Positions 18,172-28,358 are shown, numbered from the stretch's first letter. The stretch is 64,000 bases of DNA from Bifidobacterium felsineum (GCF_002802915.1 NZ_PEBJ01000003.1:248001-312000); one strand, 5' to 3'. The notes: generated by a model not told the origin, from the sequence alone. Numbers and translations are program-made.

Positions 18172-19182
18172 ATGTCGAGAGCATCACAAGTCTCCATGCA
18201 GGATGTAGCTAAAGCCGCAGGAGTATCCCCCCAAACCGTATCCCGCGTGGCCAACGGCAGTGACGCCGTAAAGTCGGAAACCCGCCAGCGCGTGGAAGCA
18301 GCCATGCAGAAGCTCGGCTATCGGCCGAATTATGCGGCGCGAGCCTTGAAGCGTGGCAAATTCCAGGACATCGGCGTGGTGATGTTCAATACCGCATCCT
18401 TCGGCAACTCCCGCATTCTCGACGCCATCATTTCCTCCGCCGCCGATGACGATTACTCCGTAACCATTCAGACCATGCGTCATGGTTCCGAACGAACCTT
18501 GGCCGCCGCTATCGAACGCATGCAGCAACAGCCAGTGGACGGCGTCATCGTGGTGCTAGAGGAGCGTATCTCCGATTTCATCGGGTACAAACCGCCAAAA
18601 GAGTTGCCGGTTGTATTGATTTGCGAAGCCGCAGCCGACCACTGCCCCACTGTGTACGCCGATCAGTATGGATGCTCCACTGCCATCGTGGATTATCTGA
18701 TGAGCAAGGGGCATAAAACCGTCTATCATATCGCTGGCCCCGCCACTTCCCGCGCCGCCGAATCCCGTGCACGAGGCTGGCGCGAAGCGCTTGAGCAGAT
18801 GGGTGCACCTGTACCAAGCATGTATATCGGCGATTGGTGCGCGGATTCCGGTTATCAGGCAGGTGTGGCGCTGGCTCATAATCCTGATTGCACGGCGATT
18901 TATGCCGCCAACGATCAGATGGCGTATGGGGCGATTCTCGGCTTGCAGTCCGCAGGCAAGCGGGTCCCTGAAGATGTCAGTGTAGTGGGTGTGGATGATT
19001 CGCTTGTGGACATGGTCCCGAGACTGAATCTCACTACCATGCGCATGCGTTTCGATGATATTGGCGCAACCGCTTTTTCGATGATTCGCCGCCAATGCGA
19101 AGGCGACAGGGTGCCCACCGGCATCAAAACCGTAATCCCCACCGAGCTCATCGAACGCGGTTCCGTGCGCGACATCAACTAA
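18172..19182 (+). CDS. LacI family transcriptional regulator (GalR-like)
   Basis: A 336-residue repressor. The N-terminal helix-turn-helix is SMQDVAKAAGVSPQTVSRVANG, with the hinge helix at the end of NYAARALKRGK, and a periplasmic-binding-protein-like sensor domain follows to the C-terminus. The frame is open to a TTG at 18148, but the ATG at 18172 starts the protein just before the HTH, as is usual for the family; the ribosome binding site is GGGGGT. It is divergent from the sugar permease genes and is most likely their local repressor, released by a galactoside or galactose. Confidence 0.9.
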   Translation: MSRASQVSMQDVAKAAGVSPQTVSRVANGSDAVKSETRQRVEAAMQKLGYRPNYAARALKRGKFQDIGVVMFNTASFGNSRILDAIISSAADDDYSVTIQTMRHGSERTLAAAIERMQQQPVDGVIVVLEERISDFIGYKPPKELPVVLICEAAADHCPTVYADQYGCSTAIVDYLMSKGHKTVYHIAGPATSRAAESRARGWREALEQMGAPVPSMYIGDWCADSGYQAGVALAHNPDCTAIYAANDQMAYGAILGLQSAGKRVPEDVSVVGVDDSLVDMVPRLNLTTMRMRFDDIGATAFSMIRRQCEGDRVPTGIKTVIPTELIERGSVRDIN

Positions 19183-19188
19183 GTAGCA

Positions 19189-19953
19189 TCAACTGAGCGG
19201 CATGCGGGATGTGTATTCGCGCAGGTTGCCGGTGATGGGATCAGTGAAGGTCAATGTGCGTGCGACCAGTGCCAACGGCTGGCTGAAATCGTCATAGGGA
19301 CGGTTTTGGATGCGTGGATAGTAGTTATCGCCGACGATGGGTAACCCCAACGAGTTCATGTGCACTCGCAGCTGATGCGTTTTGCCGGTGTGTGGATGCA
19401 AGGTGTAGCGGCAAACCAGTGGCTCCCCTGGAACCTGAGCGGCTCGGACGAGCTGATTATCGACTGTGAGCGAACCACGCTCGATCAGCGTTTCGGCATT
19501 GACCGCTCCCGGTTCTTCATAGGCGGTCATGATGCCACGCACCTTGGTGATGTGCGAGCGACGCAATAGCGGGAACGGTCGAGGCGATTCCAAAGGCACG
19601 ACCGTGCCAAATCGAGGGTTTGCAATAGGACGGCACGGTGCCAGGCACTCATATACCTTAACTGCCTGTTTGTTCTGGAACAGCATCTGATAGGCTCCGC
19701 GGCACGACTTGTCGCGCACGAACACGAGTATGCCGGCAGTCATGCGATCCAATCGGTGCGCGGGAATGATATCCGGCTCACCGTACTGTTCGCGCAGCCG
19801 AATCAGCGCTGTTTCGCGATACCACATGCCGCGCGGCATAGTGGCAAGGAAATGCGGCTTATCAACCACGATAAGCCGCTCATCCTCATACAGCACATCC
19901 AAATCGAACGGAATATGAGGCTCCTCAGTCACAAATCGATGTGGCCGCGGCAT
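19189..19953 (-). CDS. RluA-family RNA pseudouridine synthase
   Basis: A 254-residue pseudouridine synthase. The catalytic motif is AHRLDRMTAGILVF, with Asp69 as the nucleophile; the segment LIVVDKPHFLATMP precedes it and KTHQLRVHMNSLGLPIVGD closes the core, as in the RluA family. There is no S4 RNA-binding domain at the N-terminus, so it is a short member. The target (rRNA or tRNA position) cannot be told from sequence. Its end faces the LacI regulator gene six bases away, and its start lies 5 bases after the glmS stop, so it is likely co-transcribed with glmS. Confidence 0.88.
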   Translation of the reverse strand: MPRPHRFVTEEPHIPFDLDVLYEDERLIVVDKPHFLATMPRGMWYRETALIRLREQYGEPDIIPAHRLDRMTAGILVFVRDKSCRGAYQMLFQNKQAVKVYECLAPCRPIANPRFGTVVPLESPRPFPLLRRSHITKVRGIMTAYEEPGAVNAETLIERGSLTVDNQLVRAAQVPGEPLVCRYTLHPHTGKTHQLRVHMNSLGLPIVGDNYYPRIQNRPYDDFSQPLALVARTLTFTDPITGNLREYTSRMPLS

Positions 19954-19958
19954 TACCT

Positions 19959-21851
19959 TTACTCCACAGTGACGGACTTGGCGAGATTGCGAGGCTTGTC
20001 CACGTCGTAGCCCTTGAGCTTAGCCATATCCATGGCGAACAGCTGTAGCGGCACCACGTCCACGAGCGGGCTCATCAGCGTCGGGCAGGCCGGACGCCAG
20101 AACACCACATCCGCATAACGTTCCACATCCGGGTCGCCTTGCTCGGCAACCGCGATGATGTAGGCACCACGAGCCTTGACTTCCTCGATGCCGGAAATCA
20201 CCTTGGCATGCAGCACATTGCGTCCGCGTTCAGGCGGCACAATGAACACCACCGGTTCACCTTCATCCACCAAGGCGATCGGGCCATGCTTCAATTCGCC
20301 GGCGGCAAAGCCCTCGGTGAAGGTGTAGGCGATTTCCTTCAACTTCAATGCGCCTTCCAGCGCCACCGGGTAGCCCACATGGCGGCCGAGGAACAGGAAA
20401 GAGTTCGCGTTGACCATGCGCTCGGCGGCAGCTTGAATGGCCTTGGGCTGCGTATCGAGCACCCATTGAATCTTGCGCGGCATTTCCTTCAGGGAGTCGA
20501 GCACCTGATGGATCTCGTCACGGAACATCGCGCCCTTGACCTGAGCCAGGTACAGGCCCAGCAGATAGGCGGCGGTGATCTGTGCCACGAATGCCTTGGT
20601 GGAGGCAACAGCCACTTCCGGGCCGGCATGCGTGTACAGCACGGCGTCGGATTCACGAGGGATGGAGGCACCTTGGGTATTGCAGATGGCCAGCACCTTG
20701 GAGCCCTGTTCGCGGGCGTGGCGCAACGCCATCAGCGTATCCATCGTTTCGCCGGATTGGGAGATGGCCACCACCAACGTGCGTGGGGTCAGAATCGGAT
20801 CACGGTAGCGGAATTCATGCGCCAATTCGATTTCCACCGGAATACGCACCCAGTGCTCGATGGCATACTTGGCCACCTGGCCGGCGTAGCTCGCGGTACC
20901 ACAGGCCACCACGATGATCTTGTCGATGGACTTGAAGTCATGTTCATCGATTCGCACTTCATCAAGAGTGATATCGCCGTTCTTATCGAAGCGGCCAAGC
21001 AACGTGCGCTGAACCGCGGCCGGATCCTCATGGATTTCCTTGTCCATGAAGGAATCCCAGCCGCCCTTCTCGGCGGCGGAGGCGTCCCAGTCCACGGTGT
21101 AGGTCTTCGGGTTGTCGATGATATTGCCGTCGAAATCGGTGACGGTGACCGAGTTGGCGGAAACGCACACTGCCTGATCCTGATCGATTTCCATGGCGTG
21201 CTTCGTGTAGGCCACGAAAGCGGCTACGTCGGAACCAAGGAAGTTCTCGCCTTCGCCCAGACCCACGACCAGCGGAGAATCATGGCGAGCGCCAACCACA
21301 ATATCCGGTTGACGGCAGTCGGTGGCCAGGATAGTGAACGCGCCGTCAAGCATGCGAGCCATACGACGCATGGCCTCGAACAAATCAGGATGGCCCTTCT
21401 CCGCAATCACCTTATCGACGATTTTGCCGAGCAGCTTGGCGGCCACCTCGGTATCAGTAGCAGAGACGAAACGGTAGCCTTCTGCCTGCAAATCAAGACG
21501 CAACTGGGAGGCGTTCTCGATGATGCCATTATGGATGATGGCGACCTTGCCGTCCATGCTGGTGTGCGGGTGGGCGTTCACGTCGCTCGGTTCGCCGTTG
21601 GTGGCCCAACGGGTGTGACCGATACCCACTGTGGCCAACGGCATGGGCTTATGTTCGATGTCTTCGACCAGATTCTTCAAGCGGCCGGCCTTCTTGCGCA
21701 CGGCCACCTTATCCATGCCCGGTGCGCTCAGCGCCACGCCGGCTGAATCATAACCTCGATATTCAAGACGGGCCAGGCCCTGAAGGCACACCTCAAGCGG
21801 CTTGCCGCAAGCGGTTTCAACATTTCCTGCATATCCAACAATTCCACACAT
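19959..21851 (-). CDS. glmS: glutamine-fructose-6-phosphate aminotransferase (isomerizing)
   Basis: A 630-residue enzyme that makes glucosamine-6-phosphate from fructose-6-phosphate and glutamine, the entry into amino-sugar and peptidoglycan synthesis. It begins MCGIVGYAGN, so Cys2 becomes the N-terminal nucleophile of the glutaminase domain. Two SIS sugar-isomerase domains follow (for example VVACGTASYAGQVAKYAIE and SGETMDTLMALRHAREQG), ending with the conserved DKPRNLAKSVTVE. Length is normal. No glmS ribozyme was recognised in the 297 bases upstream. The glmM gene for the next step lies about 11 kb away in the same window. Confidence 0.95.
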   Translation of the reverse strand: MCGIVGYAGNVETACGKPLEVCLQGLARLEYRGYDSAGVALSAPGMDKVAVRKKAGRLKNLVEDIEHKPMPLATVGIGHTRWATNGEPSDVNAHPHTSMDGKVAIIHNGIIENASQLRLDLQAEGYRFVSATDTEVAAKLLGKIVDKVIAEKGHPDLFEAMRRMARMLDGAFTILATDCRQPDIVVGARHDSPLVVGLGEGENFLGSDVAAFVAYTKHAMEIDQDQAVCVSANSVTVTDFDGNIIDNPKTYTVDWDASAAEKGGWDSFMDKEIHEDPAAVQRTLLGRFDKNGDITLDEVRIDEHDFKSIDKIIVVACGTASYAGQVAKYAIEHWVRIPVEIELAHEFRYRDPILTPRTLVVAISQSGETMDTLMALRHAREQGSKVLAICNTQGASIPRESDAVLYTHAGPEVAVASTKAFVAQITAAYLLGLYLAQVKGAMFRDEIHQVLDSLKEMPRKIQWVLDTQPKAIQAAAERMVNANSFLFLGRHVGYPVALEGALKLKEIAYTFTEGFAAGELKHGPIALVDEGEPVVFIVPPERGRNVLHAKVISGIEEVKARGAYIIAVAEQGDPDVERYADVVFWRPACPTLMSPLVDVVPLQLFAMDMAKLKGYDVDKPRNLAKSVTVE

Positions 21852-22035
21852 AGCCCTCTACCCTAGCGGACGAATATGCCCAAAGTCGAATCAGGCCAGA
21901 CGTTTTCGCATTATCAGCGCAACGCACTACTCAACAACACGCCTTGCCCCTCGGTCCGCTCCGCTGGCAGCCCCTCTCAAACGAGGGAGCCAGAAAACGG
22001 AATAACCAAGTAACTACAACATACACGTATATACA

Positions 22036-22124
22036 AAAAGAGCGTATAGTGGCGGCATGCATTGCGCGACCGTAAGCTTGGCCGAACGGCCTTGAGTGTG
22101 TCGAGCGATGTATGCCGCCGCTAT
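22036..22124 (-). terminator. probable terminator of the amino acid ABC operon
   Basis: A 13-bp stem with one G-U type mismatch (arms 22046-22058 and 22112-22124) encloses a smaller GGCC-GAAC-GGCC hairpin, and on the minus strand is followed by CTTTTTG. It begins 25 bases after the ATPase gene stop. The rest of the gap 21852-22045, upstream of glmS, shows no gene. Confidence 0.6.
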
Positions 22125-22148
22125 ATGCGGACGTAATCGTTATCTGAA

Positions 22149-22940
22149 TCACAGCACGTGCTGCAAGAAGTCCTTGAACCTTGGTTCGGTGGGGTTGTCG
22201 ATGATTTCGGGGCCGCCCTTTTCTACGACGACTCCCCCATCCATAAACACCACTTGATCGGCAACCTCACGGGCGAAACCAATCTCATGGGTCACACACA
22301 CCATCGTCATACCTTCCTTAGCCAAGGAACGCATGACGTTCAGCACCTCACCCACCAGTTCCGGGTCGAGTGCGGAGGTAGGCTCGTCGAACAGCATGAT
22401 TTCCGGCTTCATAGCCAACGCGCGGGCAATGGCCACGCGCTGCTGCTGACCGCCGGAAAGTTGGGATGGATAATAATCCAGTCGATCGCCCAGACCAACG
22501 CGCGTCAACTCGGCAACGGCCAAATCATGGGCTTCCTTCTTGGACTTATGCTGCACATGAACCGGCGCCTCCATCACGTTTTCGATGGCGGTCATGTGTG
22601 GGAACAGATTGAAGCGCTGGAACACCATGCCGAGCTTAGAGCGTTGTGCCGCGATCTCCTTGTCATTCAAGGTCTGCAGCATGTCCTGTCCGTTCTTTTC
22701 CACATGCTTGTAGCCAACAAGCTCGCCGTTGACTTCGATGGAGCCACCAGTCAGGGTTTCCAGTTGGTTGATCAGACGCAGGAACGTGGATTTGCCGGAA
22801 CCGGAGGGACCCAGGATTACGGTCACAGTACCGGGCATAACAGTCAGATCAACGCCTTTGAGTACATGCAACGTGCCGAAGGCCTTATGCACCTGAGTGG
22901 CCTTGATAGCCGGAGTGGAGGCATTCATAGTTTCAGTCAT
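22149..22940 (-). CDS. polar amino acid ABC transporter ATP-binding protein (GlnQ-like)
   Basis: A 263-residue ATPase of the polar amino acid uptake family. Walker A is GPSGSGKS, the signature [15 protein letters not shown], Walker [15 protein letters not shown], and the switch His lies in [13 protein letters not shown], a segment typical of GlnQ/HisP. A 15-20 residue insertion ([17 protein letters not shown]) sits between Walker A and the Q-loop, a common feature of this subfamily. It follows the permease gene by 19 bases and is the last gene of the operon. It probably energises uptake of amino acids bound by the two lipoproteins encoded upstream. Confidence 0.92.
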   Translation of the reverse strand: MTETMNASTPAIKATQVHKAFGTLHVLKGVDLTVMPGTVTVILGPSGSGKSTFLRLINQLETLTGGSIEVNGELVGYKHVEKNGQDMLQTLNDKEIAAQRSKLGMVFQRFNLFPHMTAIENVMEAPVHVQHKSKKEAHDLAVAELTRVGLGDRLDYYPSQLSGGQQQRVAIARALAMKPEIMLFDEPTSALDPELVGEVLNVMRSLAKEGMTMVCVTHEIGFAREVADQVVFMDGGVVVEKGGPEIIDNPTEPRFKDFLQHVL

Positions 22941-22959
22941 GATTGTTGTACCTTCCCTC

Positions 22960-23943
22960 TCACGCGGTCATGCCGGTGAATGCGGCTTCGTTGAGCTTGT
23001 TCACATCATCCTTGGGTTCGCCTTCGGTCTTGCCCGGCAGCGGCGGCTGCTTGCCGCGCGTACCCATGGCGCGCGCGTCGAAGCCCTTGCCGAAGTGCTT
23101 CTCCAATCGAGACTGCAGCACCATAAGAATGGAGGTAATCAGGAGGTACCAGAAGCAGGCCACCAACAGCAGCGGAATCGGCTTGTAGATTCGGTTGGCG
23201 ATGGCGTTCGTGGCGAACTGCAGTTCCAAGGTGAACGGCACTGCGGTGACCAGGGAGGTGGTCTTCAACATGCCGATGGTCTCGTTGCCGGTGGGCGGAA
23301 TGATGATGCGCATGGCCTGAGGCAGCACGATGCGGCGCATAATCAACGTGCGATTCATACCCAAGGCTTCTGCGGCTTCGGTCTGTCCTGGATCAACGGC
23401 TTCAAGACCGGCGCGCACGATTTCGGAAAGATAGGCCGCTTCGTTCAATGCCAAACCGATCCATGCGGCGTTGAACGCGGTGACCACCACGTTGGAATCA
23501 ATGCTCCAGAATTCGACCGAGGTGAATGGAATACCGAGGCTGAGCTTGGGGATCAACACGGAGAACAAACCCCAGAAGATCAGCTGCGTATACACAGGGG
23601 TTCCACGGAAGAACCAAATGAAGAACCAGCTGACACCGCGCAACACCGGATTGATGGACTTGCGCATAATGGCCAGGATCACGGAAAGAATGATGGCCAC
23701 CACCATGGAGATCACGGTGAGCTCAAGCGTATAGCGAATACCTTCGAGCACATTCTCATTGAACAGGTATTTCCAGACCGTGGGCCAATCCAATCGCGGA
23801 TTGGTGATCATGCCCTGGATAAGCATTGCGGCGAGCAACGCCACAATCACTGCGGCCACAATGGGCCCTGGGCGCTTTACCGGTAGGGCTTTGATGCGGT
23901 TGGGGATATCGAGTCCTTCGCCGTCAACTACTTTCTTCGCCAT
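22960..23943 (-). CDS. amino acid ABC transporter permease (HisM/GlnP-like)
   Basis: A 327-residue permease of the PAAT family. The core of about 220 residues has the family pattern [17 protein letters not shown] at its start and the cytoplasmic loop [27 protein letters not shown]. It has an N-terminal extension of about 60 residues with one extra membrane helix and a polar C-terminal tail of about 50 residues, so it is longer than simple GlnP permeases. The ATG at 23943 is preferred over one two codons upstream because AAGGA lies 6 bases before it. It presumably works as a homodimer since no second permease is encoded. Confidence 0.9.
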   Translation of the reverse strand: MAKKVVDGEGLDIPNRIKALPVKRPGPIVAAVIVALLAAMLIQGMITNPRLDWPTVWKYLFNENVLEGIRYTLELTVISMVVAIILSVILAIMRKSINPVLRGVSWFFIWFFRGTPVYTQLIFWGLFSVLIPKLSLGIPFTSVEFWSIDSNVVVTAFNAAWIGLALNEAAYLSEIVRAGLEAVDPGQTEAAEALGMNRTLIMRRIVLPQAMRIIIPPTGNETIGMLKTTSLVTAVPFTLELQFATNAIANRIYKPIPLLLVACFWYLLITSILMVLQSRLEKHFGKGFDARAMGTRGKQPPLPGKTEGEPKDDVNKLNEAAFTGMTA

Positions 23944-24012
23944 GGTCATTCCTTGTGTATGTTGAAGTCGCCTTGCACGACTTGTAAGAACTATCGTTGC
24001 ACCTTAACGCAT

Positions 24013-24054
24013 GAATGGGGCGCTTGTGTTACGTGCAACATAAGCGCCCCATTC
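24013..24054 (-). terminator. intercistronic stem-loop in the amino acid ABC operon
   Basis: An 18-bp stem with a single mismatch or wobble (arms 24013-24030 and 24037-24054) lies between the first binding-protein gene and the permease gene on the minus strand. The U-run is stronger on the plus strand (TTCTTTAT). It probably acts as an attenuator or RNA stabiliser that keeps binding protein in excess. Confidence 0.7.
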
Positions 24055-24134
24055 TTTATACAGGGTGAACTCCCCTTGAGTTCAGCTTGAGTTCAGTCCG
24101 GCCCGGTCAGCCGAACAGGCCGAGCGAACTGCCC

Positions 24135-25079
24135 TCACTCGACGTTCGGATTGACTTCAGCCTTGGTCAGAGCGCCGGACTCAACGCCCCAGTGCTTCAG
24201 AATCTTACCGTAAGTACCGTCATCCATCAGCTTCTGCATAGCCTTCTGCACGGCTTCAGTGGTGCCGGTGTCACCCTTCTTGATGGCGATGGCGTTCGGC
24301 ACGGAGTCGAAGTCCTTGCCGAGCTGCTCAAGCTGACCGTCGGTCTGGGCGATGGCGTAGCCGACCACCGGGGAGTCGGCGAAGAACACATCGGCCTTAC
24401 CGGTCACCACCGCAGTGGTGGCGTCGGTCTGCTGCTTGGAGGACTGGATGGTGATGTCCTTCTTGCCATCGGCCTTGCACTGCTTGGCGGTTTCATTGAT
24501 GGCGTCCTCTTCCACCGTGCCGGTTTCCACGGCCACATTCAGGCCGCACAAATCGCTGGCGTCAACCTTGTTCGGGTTGCCCTTGGCCACGGCGTAGGCC
24601 ATGCCGGAAGTGAAATAGGAGACGAAATCAACCGATTCCATGCGTTCCTTGGTGATAGTGAATGCCGCGATGCCGAGATCGTACTTGGAGCCGATGGCCG
24701 GGATGATGGTATCGAAGTTGGAGGAGACGATTTCAGTCTTGAGGCCGAACACATTGCCCAAAGCGTGAGCCAGATCCATGTCATAACCAATCTGGGTCTT
24801 GCCGTCGGCGTCGAGGAATTCAGCCGGAGCATAGGAGGGGTTCGTACCGATGGTCAGCTTGCCGTCCTTGGCCACGGATTCAGGCAGCAAAGCGGCGATG
24901 GCATCATCCTTCTTGACGGAGCTCACATCGTAGCTGGTGATGGTCTTGGTCTCACCGGAACCGGAACCGGAATCAGAGCCGGAGGTGGCTTCATCGGTGG
25001 TGCCGCAAGCGGCGGCGGTGAACAGCATGGCTGCGCTCAGAACGGCGGCGGCAATGGTCTTCAGCTTCTTGGACTGCAT
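24135..25079 (-). CDS. amino acid-binding lipoprotein of ABC transporter
   Basis: A 314-residue family-3 solute-binding protein. The signal peptide ends at a lipobox-like TAAAC, with Cys25 the likely lipidated residue, followed by a Ser/Gly-rich linker. The ligand-binding part shows the family pattern LTIGTNPSYAPAEFLDADGK, then GYDMDLAHALG and the hinge region. A start at 25079 is supported by a purine-rich GAAGAG site; the frame is open 18 codons more. It closely resembles the next gene upstream, with shared stretches such as QKLMDDGTY and FFADSPV/FYADSPV, so the two are duplicates feeding one permease. Confidence 0.9.
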   Translation of the reverse strand: MQSKKLKTIAAAVLSAAMLFTAAACGTTDEATSGSDSGSGSGETKTITSYDVSSVKKDDAIAALLPESVAKDGKLTIGTNPSYAPAEFLDADGKTQIGYDMDLAHALGNVFGLKTEIVSSNFDTIIPAIGSKYDLGIAAFTITKERMESVDFVSYFTSGMAYAVAKGNPNKVDASDLCGLNVAVETGTVEEDAINETAKQCKADGKKDITIQSSKQQTDATTAVVTGKADVFFADSPVVGYAIAQTDGQLEQLGKDFDSVPNAIAIKKGDTGTTEAVQKAMQKLMDDGTYGKILKHWGVESGALTKAEVNPNVE

Positions 25080-25207
25080 AGTACTTCTCTTCTTCTCTTG
25101 GGCGACCGGCCTTGATTGGCTGGCCGTCATCAATCATTAGGTATAGTTATACACTAACATGCATACATATACGATTTGGTTGGCATGGCGCAGCAGCGGC
25201 GCCCATA

Positions 25208-26158
25208 TCACTCGGATACGGCAGGGTTGATTTCAGCCTTATCGACGGCTCCGGAGGAGACGCCCCAGGTATCGAGAATCTTCTTGTAGGTGCCATCATC
25301 CATCAGCTTCTGCACGGCCTTCTGCACGGCTTCAGCAGTGGCGGAATCGCCCTTCTTGATGGCCACGGCTTCCGGGGTCACGCCAGTGTCGTCGCCAAGA
25401 GCGGCCAACGTATCCCCGGTCTGTTCGATGGCGTAACCGGCCACCGGAGAATCAGCATAGAAGATAGACGCCTTGCCGGAAGCCACAGCCGTGGTCACAT
25501 CGGTCTGCAGTTTGGAGGATTGAACATCGATCTCAGGCTTGCCGTCGGCCTTGCACTGGTCATTGGCGGCATTGATCTCTTCCTCCTGAGTGGTGCCGGT
25601 TTGCACGGCCACCTTGACACCGCACAGGTTGGAGGTATCTACCTTGTCCGGGTTGCCCTTCTTGGTCACCCAAGTGGACCCCGCCTTGAAGTAGGTGACG
25701 AAATCGACGGCGTCCAAGCGCTCCTTGGTCACCGTGAAGGAAGAAATACCGATATCGTACTTGGAGCCGACGGATGGAATAATCGAATCGAACGTGGAGG
25801 AAACGGTCTTCTCCTTGAGCCCGAACACGGCGGCCAGCGCCTTAGACAAATCGACGTCGAAGCCAACTGGTGTCTTGCCGTCCTCCGCCAGGAACTCCGC
25901 TGGAGCATACGAGGTATCGGTGCCGACCGTCAAAGTGCCGTCTCCGGCAACGGAATCAGGTAGCAGCGCGGCGATGGCGTCGTCCTTCTTGATGCTGCTG
26001 GTATCGAAGCCCTGCGTGCTGGACTTGCTGGACGAATCGGAACCGCTGGTGGAAGCAGTATCCGCATTGTCGCTGGTGCCGCATGCGGCGACCGCAATCA
26101 ACATTGCCGCGCTTACGGCGGCGGCAGCCATGGATTTCATTCCCTTGCTTAGAGACAT
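25208..26158 (-). CDS. amino acid-binding lipoprotein of ABC transporter (paralogue)
   Basis: A 316-residue family-3 binding protein and paralogue of the downstream gene. The signal peptide ends in the lipobox VAAC with Cys26. The mature start TSDNADTASTSGSDSSSKSS is a Ser-rich linker, and LTVGTDTSYAPAEFLAEDGK begins the binding domain. GAGAGGAA lies before the ATG at 26158; the frame is open 24 codons further but without a site. A 128-base gap separates it from the paralogue, with a possible promoter (TATAAC near 25145-25155) there, so the two may be expressed to different levels. Confidence 0.9.
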   Translation of the reverse strand: MSLSKGMKSMAAAAVSAAMLIAVAACGTSDNADTASTSGSDSSSKSSTQGFDTSSIKKDDAIAALLPDSVAGDGTLTVGTDTSYAPAEFLAEDGKTPVGFDVDLSKALAAVFGLKEKTVSSTFDSIIPSVGSKYDIGISSFTVTKERLDAVDFVTYFKAGSTWVTKKGNPDKVDTSNLCGVKVAVQTGTTQEEEINAANDQCKADGKPEIDVQSSKLQTDVTTAVASGKASIFYADSPVAGYAIEQTGDTLAALGDDTGVTPEAVAIKKGDSATAEAVQKAVQKLMDDGTYKKILDTWGVSSGAVDKAEINPAVSE

Positions 26159-26301
26159 TGGATTTCCTCTCTCCGTATAGTCGGCTGGGCGGGTATATTT
26201 CCCAGTTGGCTCCAGAGAGTAAGTTCGCAATGCTACAAGGCGGTTAATAATGCGAGATACTGCTCACGTTGTGGACATCGTTGGACCGAAGACAGCATAA
26301 T

Positions 26302-26332
26302 AAAAAAGCTCTTCTCAACACAGAGAAGAGCT
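26302..26332 (-). terminator. intrinsic terminator of smpB
   Basis: A 10-bp perfect stem (26307-26316 with 26323-26332) is followed on the minus strand by six U. It lies about 20 bases after the smpB stop and closes the prfB-ftsEX-smpB gene run. Confidence 0.9.
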
Positions 26333-26352
26333 GATTGCATAACAAGCCAAGC

Positions 26353-26829
26353 CTAGTGACGCATGTTGGCATAGCGCATGGCACGCAATGCTTCGCGCTT
26401 GTCCTGTTCCTCGCGCAATGCCTGACGCTTGTCGAATTCCTTCTTGCCTCGGGCCAATGCGATGGAGGCCTTGACTCGGCCATCCTTGAAATACAGGCTG
26501 AGCGGCACGATCGTGTATCCCTTGGCTTCGATGCCGCGGGCCAGCTTGGTGATCTGCTGACGATGCAGCAGCAGCTTGCGCTTGCGCTTGGGGGCGTGAT
26601 TATTCCAAGTACCGTTCAGGTATTCGGGAATATTGGCGCCTTCCAGCCACATCTCACCACGACGATCGATGGATATGAACGCTTCGGATAGCGAAGCACG
26701 ACCTTCCCTCAGCGACTTCACTTCGGTGCCAGTCAGCGCGATTCCGGCCTCATACTTGTCTTCGATGGCATAGTCATGCCGAGCTTTTTTGTTTTGCACA
26801 ATCAGCTTCTCACCGGTTTCCTTGGCCAT
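26353..26829 (-). CDS. smpB: SsrA-binding protein SmpB
   Basis: A 158-residue RNA-binding protein that brings tmRNA to stalled ribosomes for trans-translation. The family core is plain: [20 protein letters not shown], then [16 protein letters not shown], and the C-terminal [20 protein letters not shown] tail that enters the mRNA channel. The start at 26829 has GGAAGGAGG upstream; the longer open frame to 26928 runs into the neighbouring stop. The tmRNA gene itself was not seen in the window. It is the last gene of the run prfB-ftsE-ftsX-CHAP hydrolase-smpB. Confidence 0.95.
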   Translation of the reverse strand: MAKETGEKLIVQNKKARHDYAIEDKYEAGIALTGTEVKSLREGRASLSEAFISIDRRGEMWLEGANIPEYLNGTWNNHAPKRKRKLLLHRQQITKLARGIEAKGYTIVPLSLYFKDGRVKASIALARGKKEFDKRQALREEQDKREALRAMRYANMRH

Positions 26830-26854
26830 AGCTTCCCTCCTTCCATTCAATAAT

Positions 26855-26876
26855 CCCCCTCCTGTTGAGGAGGGGG
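26855..26876 (-). terminator. GC-rich hairpin between the CHAP hydrolase and smpB genes
   Basis: A perfect 9-bp stem CCCCCTCCT/AGGAGGGGG with a 4-nt loop lies 52 bases after the hydrolase stop and about 25 bases before smpB. The U-run on the minus strand is weak, so read-through into smpB is likely. The stem contains an anti-Shine-Dalgarno-like CCTCC. Confidence 0.6.
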
Positions 26877-26927
26877 AATCATCATAACGCAATCGCAGGC
26901 CATAATAGGACCGGCCTGCTTGTCCCA

Positions 26928-28277
26928 TCAGTGCACATACCAGTACGCGCTGGCGTTAGGCAGAGTGCGCGAGCTAACAACAAACGGGCCCATGACGTTC
27001 ATCTCGGAAATCGTCACCGTGTTGCCGGATACCGCTTCCACCACGGCCACATGGCCATAGGTGCCATCAGCGCCCGCAACCCCTGGCGGGAAGGACAGCG
27101 CCGCACCTACCTGGGGAACGTGATCGACACGCAGACCATATCGAGGCGCGTTGAGGTACCATTCACCACCGTTATGGAGGTAGGAGGGGGTGCCAATGCC
27201 CATCGCTTTACGCCGGTTGTATGCATACCACGTGCACTGACCCGCAACATACATATTGCCGACATCGCCATTCGATGTGCCCTGACCGGTGCTACTGCCC
27301 GCAGAGCTGCTGCCGCCGCCTGAAACAGTGCCACCACCAGTACTGCCGCCAGAGACAGTGCCACCACTGCTCTGCTGCTGTCCATTGCTCACCTGACCAC
27401 CAGCAGCAGCCTGTTCCTGAATATACTGCTGGTTATAGGAGTCCACTCGTGACGCCAGCAGAACGCTCTGCGCCGCCTGAGCCGCCTGCTGATCTTTCAA
27501 ATCGGAGACCATGGAGGTCAGTTCGTTTCGACGCTGCTCGCCTTCCTGACGCAGCTGTTCAAGAGCGTCACGCTCATTCTGCGCGTTTTCGGCAGCAGTC
27601 TGCGCCGCGGCGGACTTCTGATCGGCCTGGGTCTTCAGCGTGGCAATCTGCTTCTCGATGGCGGCAAGACGTTCTCCACGGTTCTTAGATGTGTTGAGAT
27701 CACTTGCGGCCAATGATGCGGCGTTGGCTTCGTTGCGAGACAATGCGTCGCGGGACTGCATGGAATTCACGAAGTCCTGCGTGCTGCTGGCACCAGTGAC
27801 CACGCTCATGACCTCCGAAGTATTGGAGCCATGCATGCTATCTCGGGCAATCTGGGCAACGGCGGCATGAGCATCGTCATAGTCCTTGCCGGTCTGCTCA
27901 ATCTGCTTTTCGAGGTTTTCCTTATCTTTTTGTGCGGCCTCGAGGCGTTGCGCCGCGGCCTCGGCTTCGTCCTGGGCCGTAGCCGCATCGGCATTGGCCT
28001 GCGTGACCTTATCCTGGGCGGCGACGATCTTGTTATTGGTCAGATCATCAAGCTCGACGATTTTGTTGGCAAGCTCAGTACTGACACCGGCCAACTGCGC
28101 TTTCAGCTGTGACTCACGCGCCACGGATGCCGCATGCTGATTTTGCGCATTGACCAAATTGGAATAGGTGTTCGCCTCGGCGGACTGCACGGGAGCCAGC
28201 ACAAATCCGGCCACGCAGCACACACCCGCCGTCAACGCTGCCAATGCGGGCTTTATTGTGTTCGTCGTCTTATTCAT
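26928..28277 (-). CDS. secreted coiled-coil CHAP-domain peptidoglycan hydrolase (PcsB-like)
   Basis: A 449-residue exported protein. A signal peptide ([23 protein letters not shown]) is followed by about 240 residues rich in Ala, Gln, Glu and Lys that should form long coiled coils, then a Ser/Gly linker of about 40 residues, then a CHAP domain from about residue 341. Predicted catalytic residues are Cys348 in [12 protein letters not shown] and His409 in TYGHVAVVE, with Glu425 nearby. The layout equals that of streptococcal PcsB, which is held inactive by its coiled coil and switched on by FtsEX. The gene follows ftsX directly, supporting the same role in daughter-cell separation. AAAGGA lies 9 bases before the ATG at 28277. 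Confidence 0.88.
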   Translation of the reverse strand: MNKTTNTIKPALAALTAGVCCVAGFVLAPVQSAEANTYSNLVNAQNQHAASVARESQLKAQLAGVSTELANKIVELDDLTNNKIVAAQDKVTQANADAATAQDEAEAAAQRLEAAQKDKENLEKQIEQTGKDYDDAHAAVAQIARDSMHGSNTSEVMSVVTGASSTQDFVNSMQSRDALSRNEANAASLAASDLNTSKNRGERLAAIEKQIATLKTQADQKSAAAQTAAENAQNERDALEQLRQEGEQRRNELTSMVSDLKDQQAAQAAQSVLLASRVDSYNQQYIQEQAAAGGQVSNGQQQSSGGTVSGGSTGGGTVSGGGSSSAGSSTGQGTSNGDVGNMYVAGQCTWYAYNRRKAMGIGTPSYLHNGGEWYLNAPRYGLRVDHVPQVGAALSFPPGVAGADGTYGHVAVVEAVSGNTVTISEMNVMGPFVVSSRTLPNASAYWYVH

Positions 28278-28358
28278 AGACGAATAATCCTTTCCATTGC
28301 CATACAAATGCACACCATAACATGCGAATCTGAGAATGCCGGTGGCGCTCCGGCAAAC

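Noticed and set aside
21852..22045. A glmS ribozyme upstream of glmS
   Set aside because: I could not recognise the conserved core next to glmS, and these ribozymes are mainly known from Firmicutes.
21931..22152. A 73-codon minus-strand frame between glmS and the amino acid ATPase gene
   Set aside because: It overlaps the probable terminator stem-loop, has no ribosome binding site and no recognisable protein character.
26159..26352. A tmRNA gene near smpB
   Set aside because: No tmRNA-like ends or tag-coding segment were recognised beside smpB or elsewhere in the window.
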